64,000 nt of DNA from Burkholderiales bacterium (GTDB lineage Bacteria; Pseudomonadota; Gammaproteobacteria; Burkholderiales; Burkholderiaceae_C). Below the pieces are notes generated by a model. That model was not told the origin of the DNA, did not search any database, and saw only the letters and a list, made by a program, of their open reading frames with translations. Within the stretch, counting starts at the first letter, position 1. Every line of letters starts with the position of its first letter. The translations under genes and the position numbers were made by a program. Shown here one piece after another: positions 26,037-32,757 of the stretch. Where the stretch lies: assembly GCA_016191525.1 (NCBI GenBank), contig JACPOK010000006.1, positions 46,986 to 110,985 of the forward strand, read 5' to 3'.

Positions 26037-26298
26037 GGCCAAGGCGCGGGTGGGCGGGCTGCGGCGCGCTGCAAGGCGGTCAGCGCCGGGGCGCTGACTG
26101 AACCTGCGTGGGTGGGTTCTTGCAGCCGCATCGCAGAACTCACTGCGGGCCCTGAGGCCCCTCCGTTCAAACAGCTGCGATGAGCCAGAGCACGAAACGC
26201 GCAAGCGCGCCGCCTGCAAGAACCCACCCCCGCAGGCGCTCTTGCCTGATGCGCGCCACAGCCCGCCCACCCGCGCCTTGGCCGGGAAATGTTGTTGG
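26037..26298. repeat. Large palindromic repeat, family 1, copy 1 (ERIC-like)
   Basis: A ~250-bp imperfect palindrome in the 492-bp gap after tetR. Outer arms 26037-26069 and 26251-26283 (33 nt) differ at one position; inner arms 26103-26125 and 26214-26236 (23 nt) differ at one; an inner stem CATCGCAG/CTGCGATG (26129-26136, 26175-26182) closes a loop whose ~35 nt (26138-26173) also occur at 63683-63719. A side hairpin is at 26080-26098 and a conserved 3' box GAAATGTTGTTGG at 26286-26298. The rest of the gap holds a REP hairpin at 26403 and no gene. Confidence 0.8.
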
Positions 26299-26402
26299 CA
26301 CTCGAAGACTCTCACGCACATTCCGCGCGGCTTGCGGGCCGAAAGTGCGCCGGAAGGCGCATGGAACCTGCGTAGCCGTCTGCGGCTGTGGCTGTGGCTG
26401 TC

Positions 26403-26423
26403 ATGCCGGACTTGATCCGGCAT
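26403..26423. repeat. REP-type hairpin
   Basis: ATGCCGGA CTTGA TCCGGCAT, a perfect 8-bp stem within a TGTC...CCATG context, a common REP form in Proteobacteria. Confidence 0.65.
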
Positions 26424-26489
26424 CCATGCACCCTGCCGGGGTTGTCGATTCCGTTATTTGTCGCTTAGAGTAAACACTTCGCGCGAGAA

Positions 26490-26566
26490 CAAGATTGCAA
26501 GCCACTTCAGGAGGACTCGTATGCCCAGATTAGGCCGCAGGGGTTGCGGTCTACATTACGTTAGAC
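26490..26566 (+). other. Weak attC-like site before the cassette-type genes
   Basis: The right core ACGTTAGACC (GTTRRRY = GTTAGAC at 26560-26566) is good, with GGTCTACATT before it. The left half (CACTTCAGGAGGAC around 26503) only loosely matches, and no clean inverse core is present. If real, it would mark the first cassette boundary. It overlaps one possible start of the next gene. Confidence 0.35.
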
Positions 26567-26868
26567 CTCACGTGCAGTCATCGTTCGCCACTTCTGACGT
26601 GCTCAATCGGTACCGGCGTGTGCGCATGAGGGTTCTAGTCGGCCTGGCTGTTCCAGCGTTTCTTCTATTACTTTCCGTTTTTGCCGGCGTCGTTCTCGAT
26701 TGGCCGGGAGCAGTTGTCGCTCTCTGCTTCGGGCTGGGTTTTTCGCTATCCGTCGTTGCGCATTTCAGCTTGCGATGCCCCGTGTGTCATAAGTTGGTCC
26801 GCGACGTCGAGGGCGGCCCGAACTTCCGCGCTAAGGCTTGCGCCCATTGCGGCACGGTGCTGCAATGA
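26521..26868 (+). CDS. Small membrane protein with C-terminal zinc ribbon
   Basis: Up to 115 residues. Two hydrophobic segments (LVGLAVPAFLLLLSVFAGVV and AVVALCFGLGFSLSVV) are followed by a four-Cys ribbon, CPVC...CAHC. ATG 26521 has AGGAGG six bases upstream, but if the attC-like core at 26560 is real, the true start would be GTG 26599 or ATG 26627, giving 80-90 residues. Function unknown. It is the first of several low-GC genes on the plus strand with attC-like spacers. Confidence 0.6.
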   Translation: MPRLGRRGCGLHYVRPHVQSSFATSDVLNRYRRVRMRVLVGLAVPAFLLLLSVFAGVVLDWPGAVVALCFGLGFSLSVVAHFSLRCPVCHKLVRDVEGGPNFRAKACAHCGTVLQ

Positions 26869-26874
26869 ACATGA

Positions 26875-26965
26875 TGTCTAACTTGTCAGTCAACGCGGAC
26901 GCCCAAGGGCGTCCGGCCGCGGCGCGGCCTCCCTTGAGTGGGCGCCGGTTACCTTCACGTTAACA
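26875..26965 (+). other. Integron attC-like recombination site
   Basis: Left: TGTCTAAC (26875-26882), TTGTCA, GTCAACGCGGACGCC. Right: GGCGCCGGTTACCTTCAC, GTTAACA (26959-26965). The two halves form an imperfect inverted repeat with the R''/L'' and L'/R' layout of attC sites and a long GC-rich variable middle. It starts 7 nt after one stop codon and ends 15 nt before the next start, the usual cassette spacing. The right core deviates from GTTRRRY at one base. Confidence 0.6.
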
Positions 26966-26980
26966 GTCGGGATCGCTTCG

Positions 26981-27688
26981 GTGGATAGCAAGAAAGCAAT
27001 CAAGCTCGGTGCGAAGGTTATGCAACTTCAGTCGCTGATGGTCGCCTATGTCACCGATGGACGGACTTCAGATCAACCTCACGCCTATCGTGAGCTGTAT
27101 GGTGAAGCGACTCTTGAGCTTGAAGATGCCAAGTACGCCAATCCGAATCCGCACAAGTCTCTAGAGGTCTTCTACGCTTTCTGCAAGCTGCAGGAGATGA
27201 AAACATATGCAAGTCGGCGCGTATACGTTGAAGAGCTATACGCTGATGTCCTGCTTGATCTAAAGCGAATCCAGCGTCACGCGCCATCCTCCAAGAACTG
27301 GGGTAAGGCAAACGAAGCGCTCTCCGATGAACTGACTCCCATACGGGCGCAATGGCTAAAGGCAAAGAACTTCATCTATTCGGCAACCCCCGACTTCGAG
27401 AACTCAGTAAAGGAGTCCATCAGCGCCGTAGAGTCCAGCCTAATGGTGCTCTTGAACGAGCCAAATGGAACCTTGGGCAAGATCATCAAGCAAGCCAATC
27501 TCGATCCAGATATCGAGCGCCTTATAAGTCAGGCATACGGAGCTGTCAGCAACAAGGCGTTTGTTCGGCATGGAGGCACTGTTGCATCGGGCCTAACGAA
27601 AGCCGAGGCAGAATTCTTTCTAGAGTTCGCAGCGACATCCATCGTTTACATCACTCAAAAGCTCAAGCATGAGAAACGCGACCTCTAA
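26981..27688 (+). CDS. HEPN/AbiJ-C-like hypothetical protein
   Basis: 235 residues, helical, clearly lower GC than the chromosome. The C-terminal half resembles the HEPN domain seen at the end of AbiJ-type proteins: ENSVKESISAVESSLMVLL, TLGKIIKQANLDPDIERLI, AFVRHGG, then EAEFFLEFAATSIVYI. The N-terminal half is not recognised. The start is GTG 26981, just after an attC-like site, with a weak ribosome site. By family analogy it may be a phage-defence or RNA-binding protein, but no partner is evident. Confidence 0.6.
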   Translation: MDSKKAIKLGAKVMQLQSLMVAYVTDGRTSDQPHAYRELYGEATLELEDAKYANPNPHKSLEVFYAFCKLQEMKTYASRRVYVEELYADVLLDLKRIQRHAPSSKNWGKANEALSDELTPIRAQWLKAKNFIYSATPDFENSVKESISAVESSLMVLLNEPNGTLGKIIKQANLDPDIERLISQAYGAVSNKAFVRHGGTVASGLTKAEAEFFLEFAATSIVYITQKLKHEKRDL

Positions 27689-27749
27689 CCTTTACATCGA
27701 GAGGACTCGCCCCGGCAAGCCGGGGCGGGCCCCGTATGTCAAACGCCAA
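27683..27749 (+). other. Integron attC-like recombination site
   Basis: Left: TCTAACCTTTACATCGAGAGG (27684 on), right: GGGCCCCGTATGTCAAACG, enclosing a perfect hairpin CGCCCCGGC AA GCCGGGGCG. The TCTAACC...CATCGAG and ATGTCAAACG boxes match, from memory, a well-known attC class in pseudomonad and betaproteobacterial integrons. The final core is GCCAAAG rather than GTTRRRY. It overlaps the stop of the upstream gene and the start of the downstream one. Confidence 0.65.
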
Positions 27750-28014
27750 AGCTCACATGGTTCTTCTCGCAATAACTGAGGCAGGACTGCAAGACGCATT
27801 GCGTCTCGGAACTGAGAATTCACTAGCTATTTGGTGCGGGGCAGACGCGATTTCCGAAGCAGACTACGCAAACCTAAAAAGGGGGCGTGTCTCGCGCTTC
27901 ATTTATCCGCTATCCGGAGAAAGCGGCGATGTCTTAACTGGCGCAATTGACACCATCAAGGAGCATCATCCTGGCGAAATTGTGTGGGTTGAAGGAGGAA
28001 TGAATGAGCTTTGA
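27736..28014 (+). CDS. Small hypothetical protein (cassette-type)
   Basis: 92 residues starting MSNAKAHMVLLAITEAGLQD, low GC, no signal peptide or membrane segment. The C-terminal part SGDVLTGAIDTIKEHHPGEIVWVEG looks like a small alpha/beta fold. I do not recognise a family. The start codon lies inside the right half of the preceding attC-like site, which is common for cassette genes. Confidence 0.5.
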   Translation: MSNAKAHMVLLAITEAGLQDALRLGTENSLAIWCGADAISEADYANLKRGRVSRFIYPLSGESGDVLTGAIDTIKEHHPGEIVWVEGGMNEL

Positions 28015-28041
28015 CAAATTGCTTGGCACGGTTACGCAAGA

Positions 28042-28095
28042 GCCCAAGGCCGCTTCGCGGTACGTGTTTCGTACCGGTCGACGTCAACGTTGGGC
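28042..28095 (+). other. Candidate short attC-like site
   Basis: GCCCAAG (28042-28048) and GTTGGGC (28089-28095, a good GTTRRRY core preceded by TCAAC) bracket a hairpin GGTACG TGTTT CGTACC. The total of 54 nt is near the minimum for attC. The inner L boxes are not obvious, so this is weaker than the two upstream sites. Confidence 0.4.
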
Positions 28096-28119
28096 CGCAG
28101 AACATCACTATTGCGACAC

Positions 28120-28743
28120 ATGAGCGACCACTCAAAATCCAAGCCAGCTGTCCGCGCTCGCGCCAACTCGATCCGCGACTTTCGCTGCAAAAACCTTGTT
28201 GTCGTGCTCGAGTGCCCAGAGGATGTCAGGAACATCGGCACAGTGATTCGGAATGTCAATGCGCTTGGTGCCGAGAAGGTCTATGTGGTCGATGAACGTC
28301 GCAACCTTCCAGATGATTGGCAGGAGATGCGAGATAACCCAAAGTTGACGAGAACATCTGCGTCTGCCGTGAAGTGGAGTTTCGTCAAGCGCTTCGACAC
28401 GACCGAACTCTGCCTCCAGCATCTTGCGAAGAATGGGTTCATATCTGTCGTGACCTCGCCTCACGTCAAGGGCCGAAAGAATGTCAGTCTCGGAAGCGGC
28501 AACTACACGAAACACACTAAGCTGGCAGTCTGGTTCGGCAACGAGAACCATGGAATCAGTGATACCGCCATCCATAAAAGCGACTTTTGTATCAACATTC
28601 CAATGTTTGGGATGATTGAGAGTTTGAACTTGGCCACGTCGTCTGGAATCGTTCTGTACGAGGTCACAAAACAGCGTCGCGCGTTCCAAGCTCGCCTCAA
28701 AGCCAAGCTGGTAGCTAAGGCGCATGTGCAATCTGCGGCCTAG
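28120..28743 (+). CDS. SpoU/TrmH-family RNA 2'-O-methyltransferase
   Basis: 207 residues. SPOUT motifs 1-3 are present: LECPEDVRNIGTVIRNVNALG, VWFGNENHGIS and IPMFGMIESLNLATSSGIVLYE. The family methylates the ribose of tRNA or rRNA nucleotides; it resembles TrmH (tRNA G18), but the target is unknown. GC is low, and it sits in the cassette-type run. The start ATG 28120 begins MSDHSKSKPAVRAR; an upstream TTG lies inside the attC-like core. Confidence 0.8.
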   Translation: MSDHSKSKPAVRARANSIRDFRCKNLVVVLECPEDVRNIGTVIRNVNALGAEKVYVVDERRNLPDDWQEMRDNPKLTRTSASAVKWSFVKRFDTTELCLQHLAKNGFISVVTSPHVKGRKNVSLGSGNYTKHTKLAVWFGNENHGISDTAIHKSDFCINIPMFGMIESLNLATSSGIVLYEVTKQRRAFQARLKAKLVAKAHVQSAA

Positions 28744-28757
28744 TTTACACATTGGCA

Positions 28758-29105
28758 ATGGCACCGAATCTGAGACCGATTGATCCTCTGACCCAGGTTG
28801 TCTTTGTGCACGACTACCTCCAGCTCGTCTTCCAGGACCAAGGTTTCAGCATCTACAACGCTGCCGAGCTTGAAAGGGATGGCGTGTGTATCGCGCAAGG
28901 CACGCCTGGCTTCTGCGATGGCTTGGTAGCGCTCATCGGCTCTCGCGTCAGCGCCGTGGGACACGGCGAAACGTCCGCACTGTCTCTCACGTTTGAGACT
29001 GGCGCGGTGCTCCACGTGCTATCCAACGACGCAAGTGTCCGCGGGCCAGAGGCCTACCAGTTCAACGGGCCGAATAACGTGTTGGTCGTCGAGCAGAACC
29101 TCTAG
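28758..29105 (+). CDS. Hypothetical protein
   Basis: 115 residues starting MAPNLRPIDPLTQVVFVHDY. It is a beta-rich small globular protein with LQLVFQDQGFSIYNAAELE and LTFETGAVLHVLSNDASVRGPEAYQF; I recall similar uncharacterised proteins but no function. It follows the methyltransferase gene by 14 bp without an attC-like site, so the two may share one cassette. A TTG two codons upstream is an alternative start. Confidence 0.6.
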   Translation: MAPNLRPIDPLTQVVFVHDYLQLVFQDQGFSIYNAAELERDGVCIAQGTPGFCDGLVALIGSRVSAVGHGETSALSLTFETGAVLHVLSNDASVRGPEAYQFNGPNNVLVVEQNL

Positions 29106-29263
29106 CTGCTTCCCTTCCACGTTACATCCGGCAATCGCTCACGCACTATCCATGCGCCTTCCGGGCCTTTTTGTGCCCGCAAGCCGCGCCACGCCTGCGT
29201 GTCCGATTCCTGGTGCAGGGGCCCTGCAGCGTCTTTCCTGTGCTTTTTGGCCGGATATTCATC

Positions 29264-29289
29264 GATATTTCAAGGATTGTTGAAATATC
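29264..29289. repeat. Perfect AT-rich palindrome
   Basis: GATATTTCAA GGATTG TTGAAATATC, 10-bp arms with no mismatch, in a 285-bp gene-free stretch (29106-29390) between the cassette-type run and the serine hydrolase. It stands out for AT content in a GC-rich genome. It could be an operator, a REP-like hairpin or a terminator stem without a T-tract. Confidence 0.6.
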
Positions 29290-29322
29290 AGGCCCCGGAC
29301 GACAGCCGCAGGGAGCACTGGG

Positions 29323-29381
29323 TCCCCGCCTTCGCGGGGATGACGAGAGAAAAGACATGGATCCCGGGTCTAGCCCGGGAT
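29323..29381. repeat. Tandem REP-type hairpins
   Basis: Two adjacent units: TCCCCGC CTTC GCGGGGA TGACG (29323-29345) and TCCCGGG TCTAG CCCGGGA TGACA (from 29362). The stem followed by TGAC is the usual REP form. They lie just after the end of the serine hydrolase gene. Confidence 0.7.
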
Positions 29382-29390
29382 GACAGAACC

Positions 29391-30539
29391 TCAATCGATC
29401 GCGGCGTAGACGAGGTGGCGGAAGAGGCTGCGGAAGTAGATGCGTTGTCCCGGCGCTTGCGTTAGCAGCATGGCGAACAGGTCTTCGGCGGGGTCGACGA
29501 AGAACGAGGTGCCGCCGATGCCGCTCCAGTAGTACATGCCGGCTGACCCGGGCTGCGGGGCCAGGCCGGCTTGCAGGCGCACGGCGAAGCCCAGGCCGAA
29601 GCCGTGGCCGGGGGGCAGCAGTTCGCCCAGCGCGGGGATGTGCCCCAGGTGGTCCGAGGTCATCCACTCAATGGTCTTGCGCGACACCAGGCGCGAGCCG
29701 TCCAGCGTGCCGCGGTTGCGCATGAACTGCAAAAAGCGCGTGTAGTCGGCCGCGGTGGACAGCAGGCCGCCGCCGCCGGATTCGAACCTGGGCACGATGC
29801 GCCCGTCCATCATCACTGTGGGCTTGCCCGTGTCGGGGTCGTTCACAAACGGCTCGGCGATGCGGTGCTGCTGGTCTGCCGGCACTGCGAAGGCCGTGTC
29901 TCGCATGCCCAGCGGCCCCAGGATGCGCTGCTGCAAAACTTCGCCCAGGCTTTGGCCGGCGGCCACTTCCACCACCGCACCCAGCACGTCGGTGGCGCGG
30001 CTGTACATCCAGCAGCTGCCCGGCTGGTGCGCCAGCGGCAGCGCGGCCAGCACCTTGCAGAACTCCAGGTTGCTGCGGCCGCGGTCGTCAATGTTCACGG
30101 CTTCGTATTGCTTCTGCACCGCGTTGCTGCCCAGGAATTCATAGGTCAGGCCCGCGGTGTGGCGCAGCAGGTCGTGCACCGTGGGTTCGCGCTTGATGGC
30201 TTGCAGCACCACCTCGCCGCCCTGCTCCACCGCCACCTTGCGGCCGCCGAACTCCGGCAGATATTTGGCCACCGGGTCCACCAGCTGCAACCGGCCTTCC
30301 TCGGCCAGCATCAGCGCGGCCAGCGACACCAGCGGCTTGGTCATGGAATAGATGCGGAAGATCGCGTCGGGCTGCATGGCCTTGCCTGCCGCTGCGTCCT
30401 GGCTGCCCAGTGCCGCGAAAAATTCGGTATAACCGCCCAGCGCGACCACGGCCACCGCGCCCGGTATGCGGCTGTTGTCTATGTGCTGTTGCAGGGTGGA
30501 GCGAAGGCGCTCCAGCGCCTGGGCATTGAGCTTGGCCAT
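29391..30539 (-). CDS. Serine hydrolase (class C beta-lactamase/esterase family)
   Basis: 382 residues, no clear signal peptide, so probably cytoplasmic. The nucleophile motif is SMTK in FRIYSMTKPLVS, the catalytic Tyr is in WMYSRATDVLG, and HTAGLTYEF is conserved in the family. These enzymes hydrolyse esters or amides; substrate unknown. The start is one base from the stop of the upstream core-MetE gene, so the two form an operon. Confidence 0.85.
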   Translation of the reverse strand: MAKLNAQALERLRSTLQQHIDNSRIPGAVAVVALGGYTEFFAALGSQDAAAGKAMQPDAIFRIYSMTKPLVSLAALMLAEEGRLQLVDPVAKYLPEFGGRKVAVEQGGEVVLQAIKREPTVHDLLRHTAGLTYEFLGSNAVQKQYEAVNIDDRGRSNLEFCKVLAALPLAHQPGSCWMYSRATDVLGAVVEVAAGQSLGEVLQQRILGPLGMRDTAFAVPADQQHRIAEPFVNDPDTGKPTVMMDGRIVPRFESGGGGLLSTAADYTRFLQFMRNRGTLDGSRLVSRKTIEWMTSDHLGHIPALGELLPPGHGFGLGFAVRLQAGLAPQPGSAGMYYWSGIGGTSFFVDPAEDLFAMLLTQAPGQRIYFRSLFRHLVYAAID

Positions 30540-30540
30540 G

Positions 30541-31560
30541 TCAGCGGTACCGCTCGCGCGCCAGCGCCGCGCCGGCGCCCAGCGCCTGCAGCTTTTTCAT
30601 GGCCACGTCGCGGTCCATCGGCGCCAGCCCGCAGTTGGTGCAGGGGAAGAGGCGATTCTTCGGCACGAACTGCAGCGCGCGGCCAATGGTGTCGGCAATT
30701 TCTTCCGGCGTTTCGATCACGTCGCTGGCCACGTCGATCACGCCCACCATCACGTCCTTGCCTTCCAGCAGCTTCATCATCTCCGGCGGCACGTGCGAGT
30801 GGTAGCACTCCAGGCTCACCTGCTTGATGCTGCTTTTGGCAAGCGCGGGAAACACCTGCTCGTACTGGCGCCACTCCTCGCCCAGCTTTTCTTTCCAGTC
30901 GTTGTTGGCCTTGATGCCGTAGCCGTAGCAGATGTGCACGGCTGTCGTGCAGGTCAAGCCCTGCGCGGCGCGCTCCACGGCTTTCACGCCCCATTCGGCG
31001 GCGTCTTTCATGTAGACGTTGAAGGCCGGCTCGTCGAACTGGATGATGTCCACGCCATCGGCCTGCAGCGCCAGCGCTTCCTGGTTCAGTAGCTCGGCAA
31101 AGGCAAAGGCCATCTTCACCTTGTCGCCGTAAAACTTGTCGGCGACCGTGTCGACTATGGTCATCGGGCCGGGCAGCGTGAACTTGAGTTTTTTCTTCGT
31201 GTGGGCGCGAGCCAGCTGCGCCTCGAAGGCATGCACGCGGCCCTTGAGCTTGAGCGGCGCCACCACCTGCGGCACCATCGCGTCGTAGCGGTTGTCGCGG
31301 ATGCCCATCTTCACCTTGTGCTCGAAGTCGATGCCTTCCACCTGCTCCAGGAAGCCGTGCACAAAGTGCTGGCGTGCTTGCTCGCCGTCGCCCACGATAT
31401 CCAGGCCGGCGTCTTCCTGGGCCTTGATCCACAGCAGCGTGGCGTCGGCCTTGGCCTGGCGCAGCTCGTCGCCCTGCGCTTTCCATTGCGGCCAGAGCTT
31501 CTGCGTTTCGGCCAGCCAGGCGGGCTTGGGCAGGCTGCCGGCGATTGCGGTTTCAAACAT
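30541..31560 (-). CDS. Core MetE-like (B12-independent methionine synthase catalytic domain)
   Basis: 339 residues, matching only the C-terminal catalytic barrel of MetE: SLPKPAWLAET, DGEQARQHFVHGFLEQVEG, FDEPAFNVY, the His zinc ligand in TTAVHICYG, the Glu ligand in VSLECYHS and the Cys ligand in FPCTNCGLAPM. The N-terminal folate-cradling half of MetE is absent. Core-MetE enzymes may use another methyl donor; some need a DUF1852 partner, which is not adjacent here. AAGGA precedes ATG 31560. Confidence 0.82.
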   Translation of the reverse strand: MFETAIAGSLPKPAWLAETQKLWPQWKAQGDELRQAKADATLLWIKAQEDAGLDIVGDGEQARQHFVHGFLEQVEGIDFEHKVKMGIRDNRYDAMVPQVVAPLKLKGRVHAFEAQLARAHTKKKLKFTLPGPMTIVDTVADKFYGDKVKMAFAFAELLNQEALALQADGVDIIQFDEPAFNVYMKDAAEWGVKAVERAAQGLTCTTAVHICYGYGIKANNDWKEKLGEEWRQYEQVFPALAKSSIKQVSLECYHSHVPPEMMKLLEGKDVMVGVIDVASDVIETPEEIADTIGRALQFVPKNRLFPCTNCGLAPMDRDVAMKKLQALGAGAALARERYR

Positions 31561-31621
31561 CGTCTTTTTCCTTGTCTCGTTACTGCAGTTCGTATGATGG
31601 CGCATTCACAGGCGTTTCACC

Positions 31622-32017
31622 ATGACCGAACCCGCTGGCGGCAACCCCGCCGAAAAGCCCACGCTGCTCGTCATTGACGACGACGACGCCGTCGTCATTG
31701 GCATCCGGGCCCGGCTTGGAAAATACTTCAATGTGGCGGGCACCACCAACCCGCTTGTCGCGCTGGAGACTGTGCTACGCGAGCGCCCCCATGTGATCCT
31801 GTGCGACATCAACATGCCGGGCATGAAGGGCGACCAGGTGGCGCAGGTGCTGGCGGAAGACCCGGTGGCCGGCGCCATCCCGTTCATCTACCTCACCGGC
31901 CTGCTGGCGGCCAGCCAGACCTCCGAGCTGGACGGCCTGTTCGGCGGCTATGTGGCGGTATCCAAAAGCGCCTCGACGCCCGACCTGATGGAAGTGATCC
32001 GCGCCGCGATGGGTTAG
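31622..32017 (+). CDS. Single-domain response regulator (CheY-like)
   Basis: 131 residues. Receiver motifs: acidic pocket LLVIDDDDAVV, phospho-acceptor Asp in ILCDINMPGMKG, Thr in FIYLTGLL, and the conserved Lys in VAVSKSAS. There is no output domain, so it probably acts by protein contact. Its kinase partner is not adjacent; the nearest is the hybrid kinase at 38.2-39.9 kb. Confidence 0.9.
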   Translation: MTEPAGGNPAEKPTLLVIDDDDAVVIGIRARLGKYFNVAGTTNPLVALETVLRERPHVILCDINMPGMKGDQVAQVLAEDPVAGAIPFIYLTGLLAASQTSELDGLFGGYVAVSKSASTPDLMEVIRAAMG

Positions 32018-32026
32018 GCCGGGGCG

Positions 32027-32695
32027 TCAGGCCGGCAGGATGGCGTCGAGCAGCGCTTCCATGCCCGCTTGGTAGTGCGCGTCCAGCCCCTTGGGCCCCA
32101 GCCACGGGCCGGCGGCTTCCACCGCGGGAAAGACCGGCGGCGGTGCATCCACCAGCACCTGGCGCCGCGGCTCGTCGCCGGTGGCCAGCACGGCCACTTC
32201 GGCCAGCCCCATGCCGTTGAGGAAGTAGCCGATCATCCGGAACCCGGCAGCCGCCTCGCGCGGTTTGAGGCCGGCTGCCGCCAGCACCTGCAGCACCTGC
32301 TCCAGCGCCGCCAGCGCCACCGGCGTGTTGAAGCGCCGGTTGGCCAGCAGCACAAACGCGCGCGGGTGGCGCCGGGCGACGGCGCGGTAGCTGTCGGCGA
32401 TGCGCATCATCAGCCGGCGCGGCGGCGCCGAGCCCGGCGCCGGCATCTTCCACTCGGACAGCAGCACATCCACCACCGCGTCCAGCAGGTCGCCCTTGTG
32501 CTGCACGTGGTGGTAGAGCGACATTGCCTCGCAGCCCAGAGCGGCCGCCAGCGCGCGCAGCGACAGCGCCTCCAGCCCGTCGCGGTCGATCTGCGCCAGC
32601 GCGGCCACGGCGATGGCCTCGCGCGAGAGGTTGCCGCGCACGGGCGTGGCGCGGGCGCGGGCGCGGCGGGTGGACAGTTTGGGCTGGCTTGACAT
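32027..32695 (-). CDS. TetR family regulator (TetR_C type)
   Basis: 222 residues. N-terminal HTH: LSREAIAVAALAQIDRDGLEALSLRALA, then LGCEAMSLYHHVQHKGDLLDAV, the variant seen in TetR proteins with the TetR_C domain. Diverges from the fatty acid hydroxylase gene; two identical-pattern palindromes lie in the 62-bp spacer. ATG 32695 is inside the -35 region of the divergent promoter. A longer frame upstream is not credible. Confidence 0.9.
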   Translation of the reverse strand: MSSQPKLSTRRARARATPVRGNLSREAIAVAALAQIDRDGLEALSLRALAAALGCEAMSLYHHVQHKGDLLDAVVDVLLSEWKMPAPGSAPPRRLMMRIADSYRAVARRHPRAFVLLANRRFNTPVALAALEQVLQVLAAAGLKPREAAAGFRMIGYFLNGMGLAEVAVLATGDEPRRQVLVDAPPPVFPAVEAAGPWLGPKGLDAHYQAGMEALLDAILPA

Positions 32696-32717
32696 TCTTA
32701 CGCTGTAAGTATAGATT
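32689..32717 (+). promoter_or_regulatory. Promoter of the fatty acid hydroxylase gene
   Basis: Perfect -35 TTGACA (32689-32694), 17-bp spacer, -10 TAGATT (32712-32717). The first TetR-type operator lies in the spacer, so repressor binding would block RNA polymerase. Confidence 0.65.
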
Positions 32718-32732
32718 TCCTTACACCGTAAG
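32697..32732. promoter_or_regulatory. Twin TetR-type operators
   Basis: CTTAC GCT GTAAG (32697-32709) and CTTAC ACC GTAAG (32720-32732): two perfect 5-bp-arm palindromes, 23 bp centre to centre, about two helical turns. They lie between the tetR start and the hydroxylase start, so the regulator probably represses both. Confidence 0.8.
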
Positions 32733-32757
32733 TCCAACACATTTTCCGGAGCTCGTG

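Noticed and set aside
26029..26300. CRISPR array or tandem direct repeats
   Set aside because: The repeated units are inverted arms of a palindrome, not evenly spaced direct repeats.
26421..29390. An integron integrase or attI site
   Set aside because: No reading frame with tyrosine-recombinase motifs and no attI-like sequence was found in the window, so only a CALIN-type array can be proposed.
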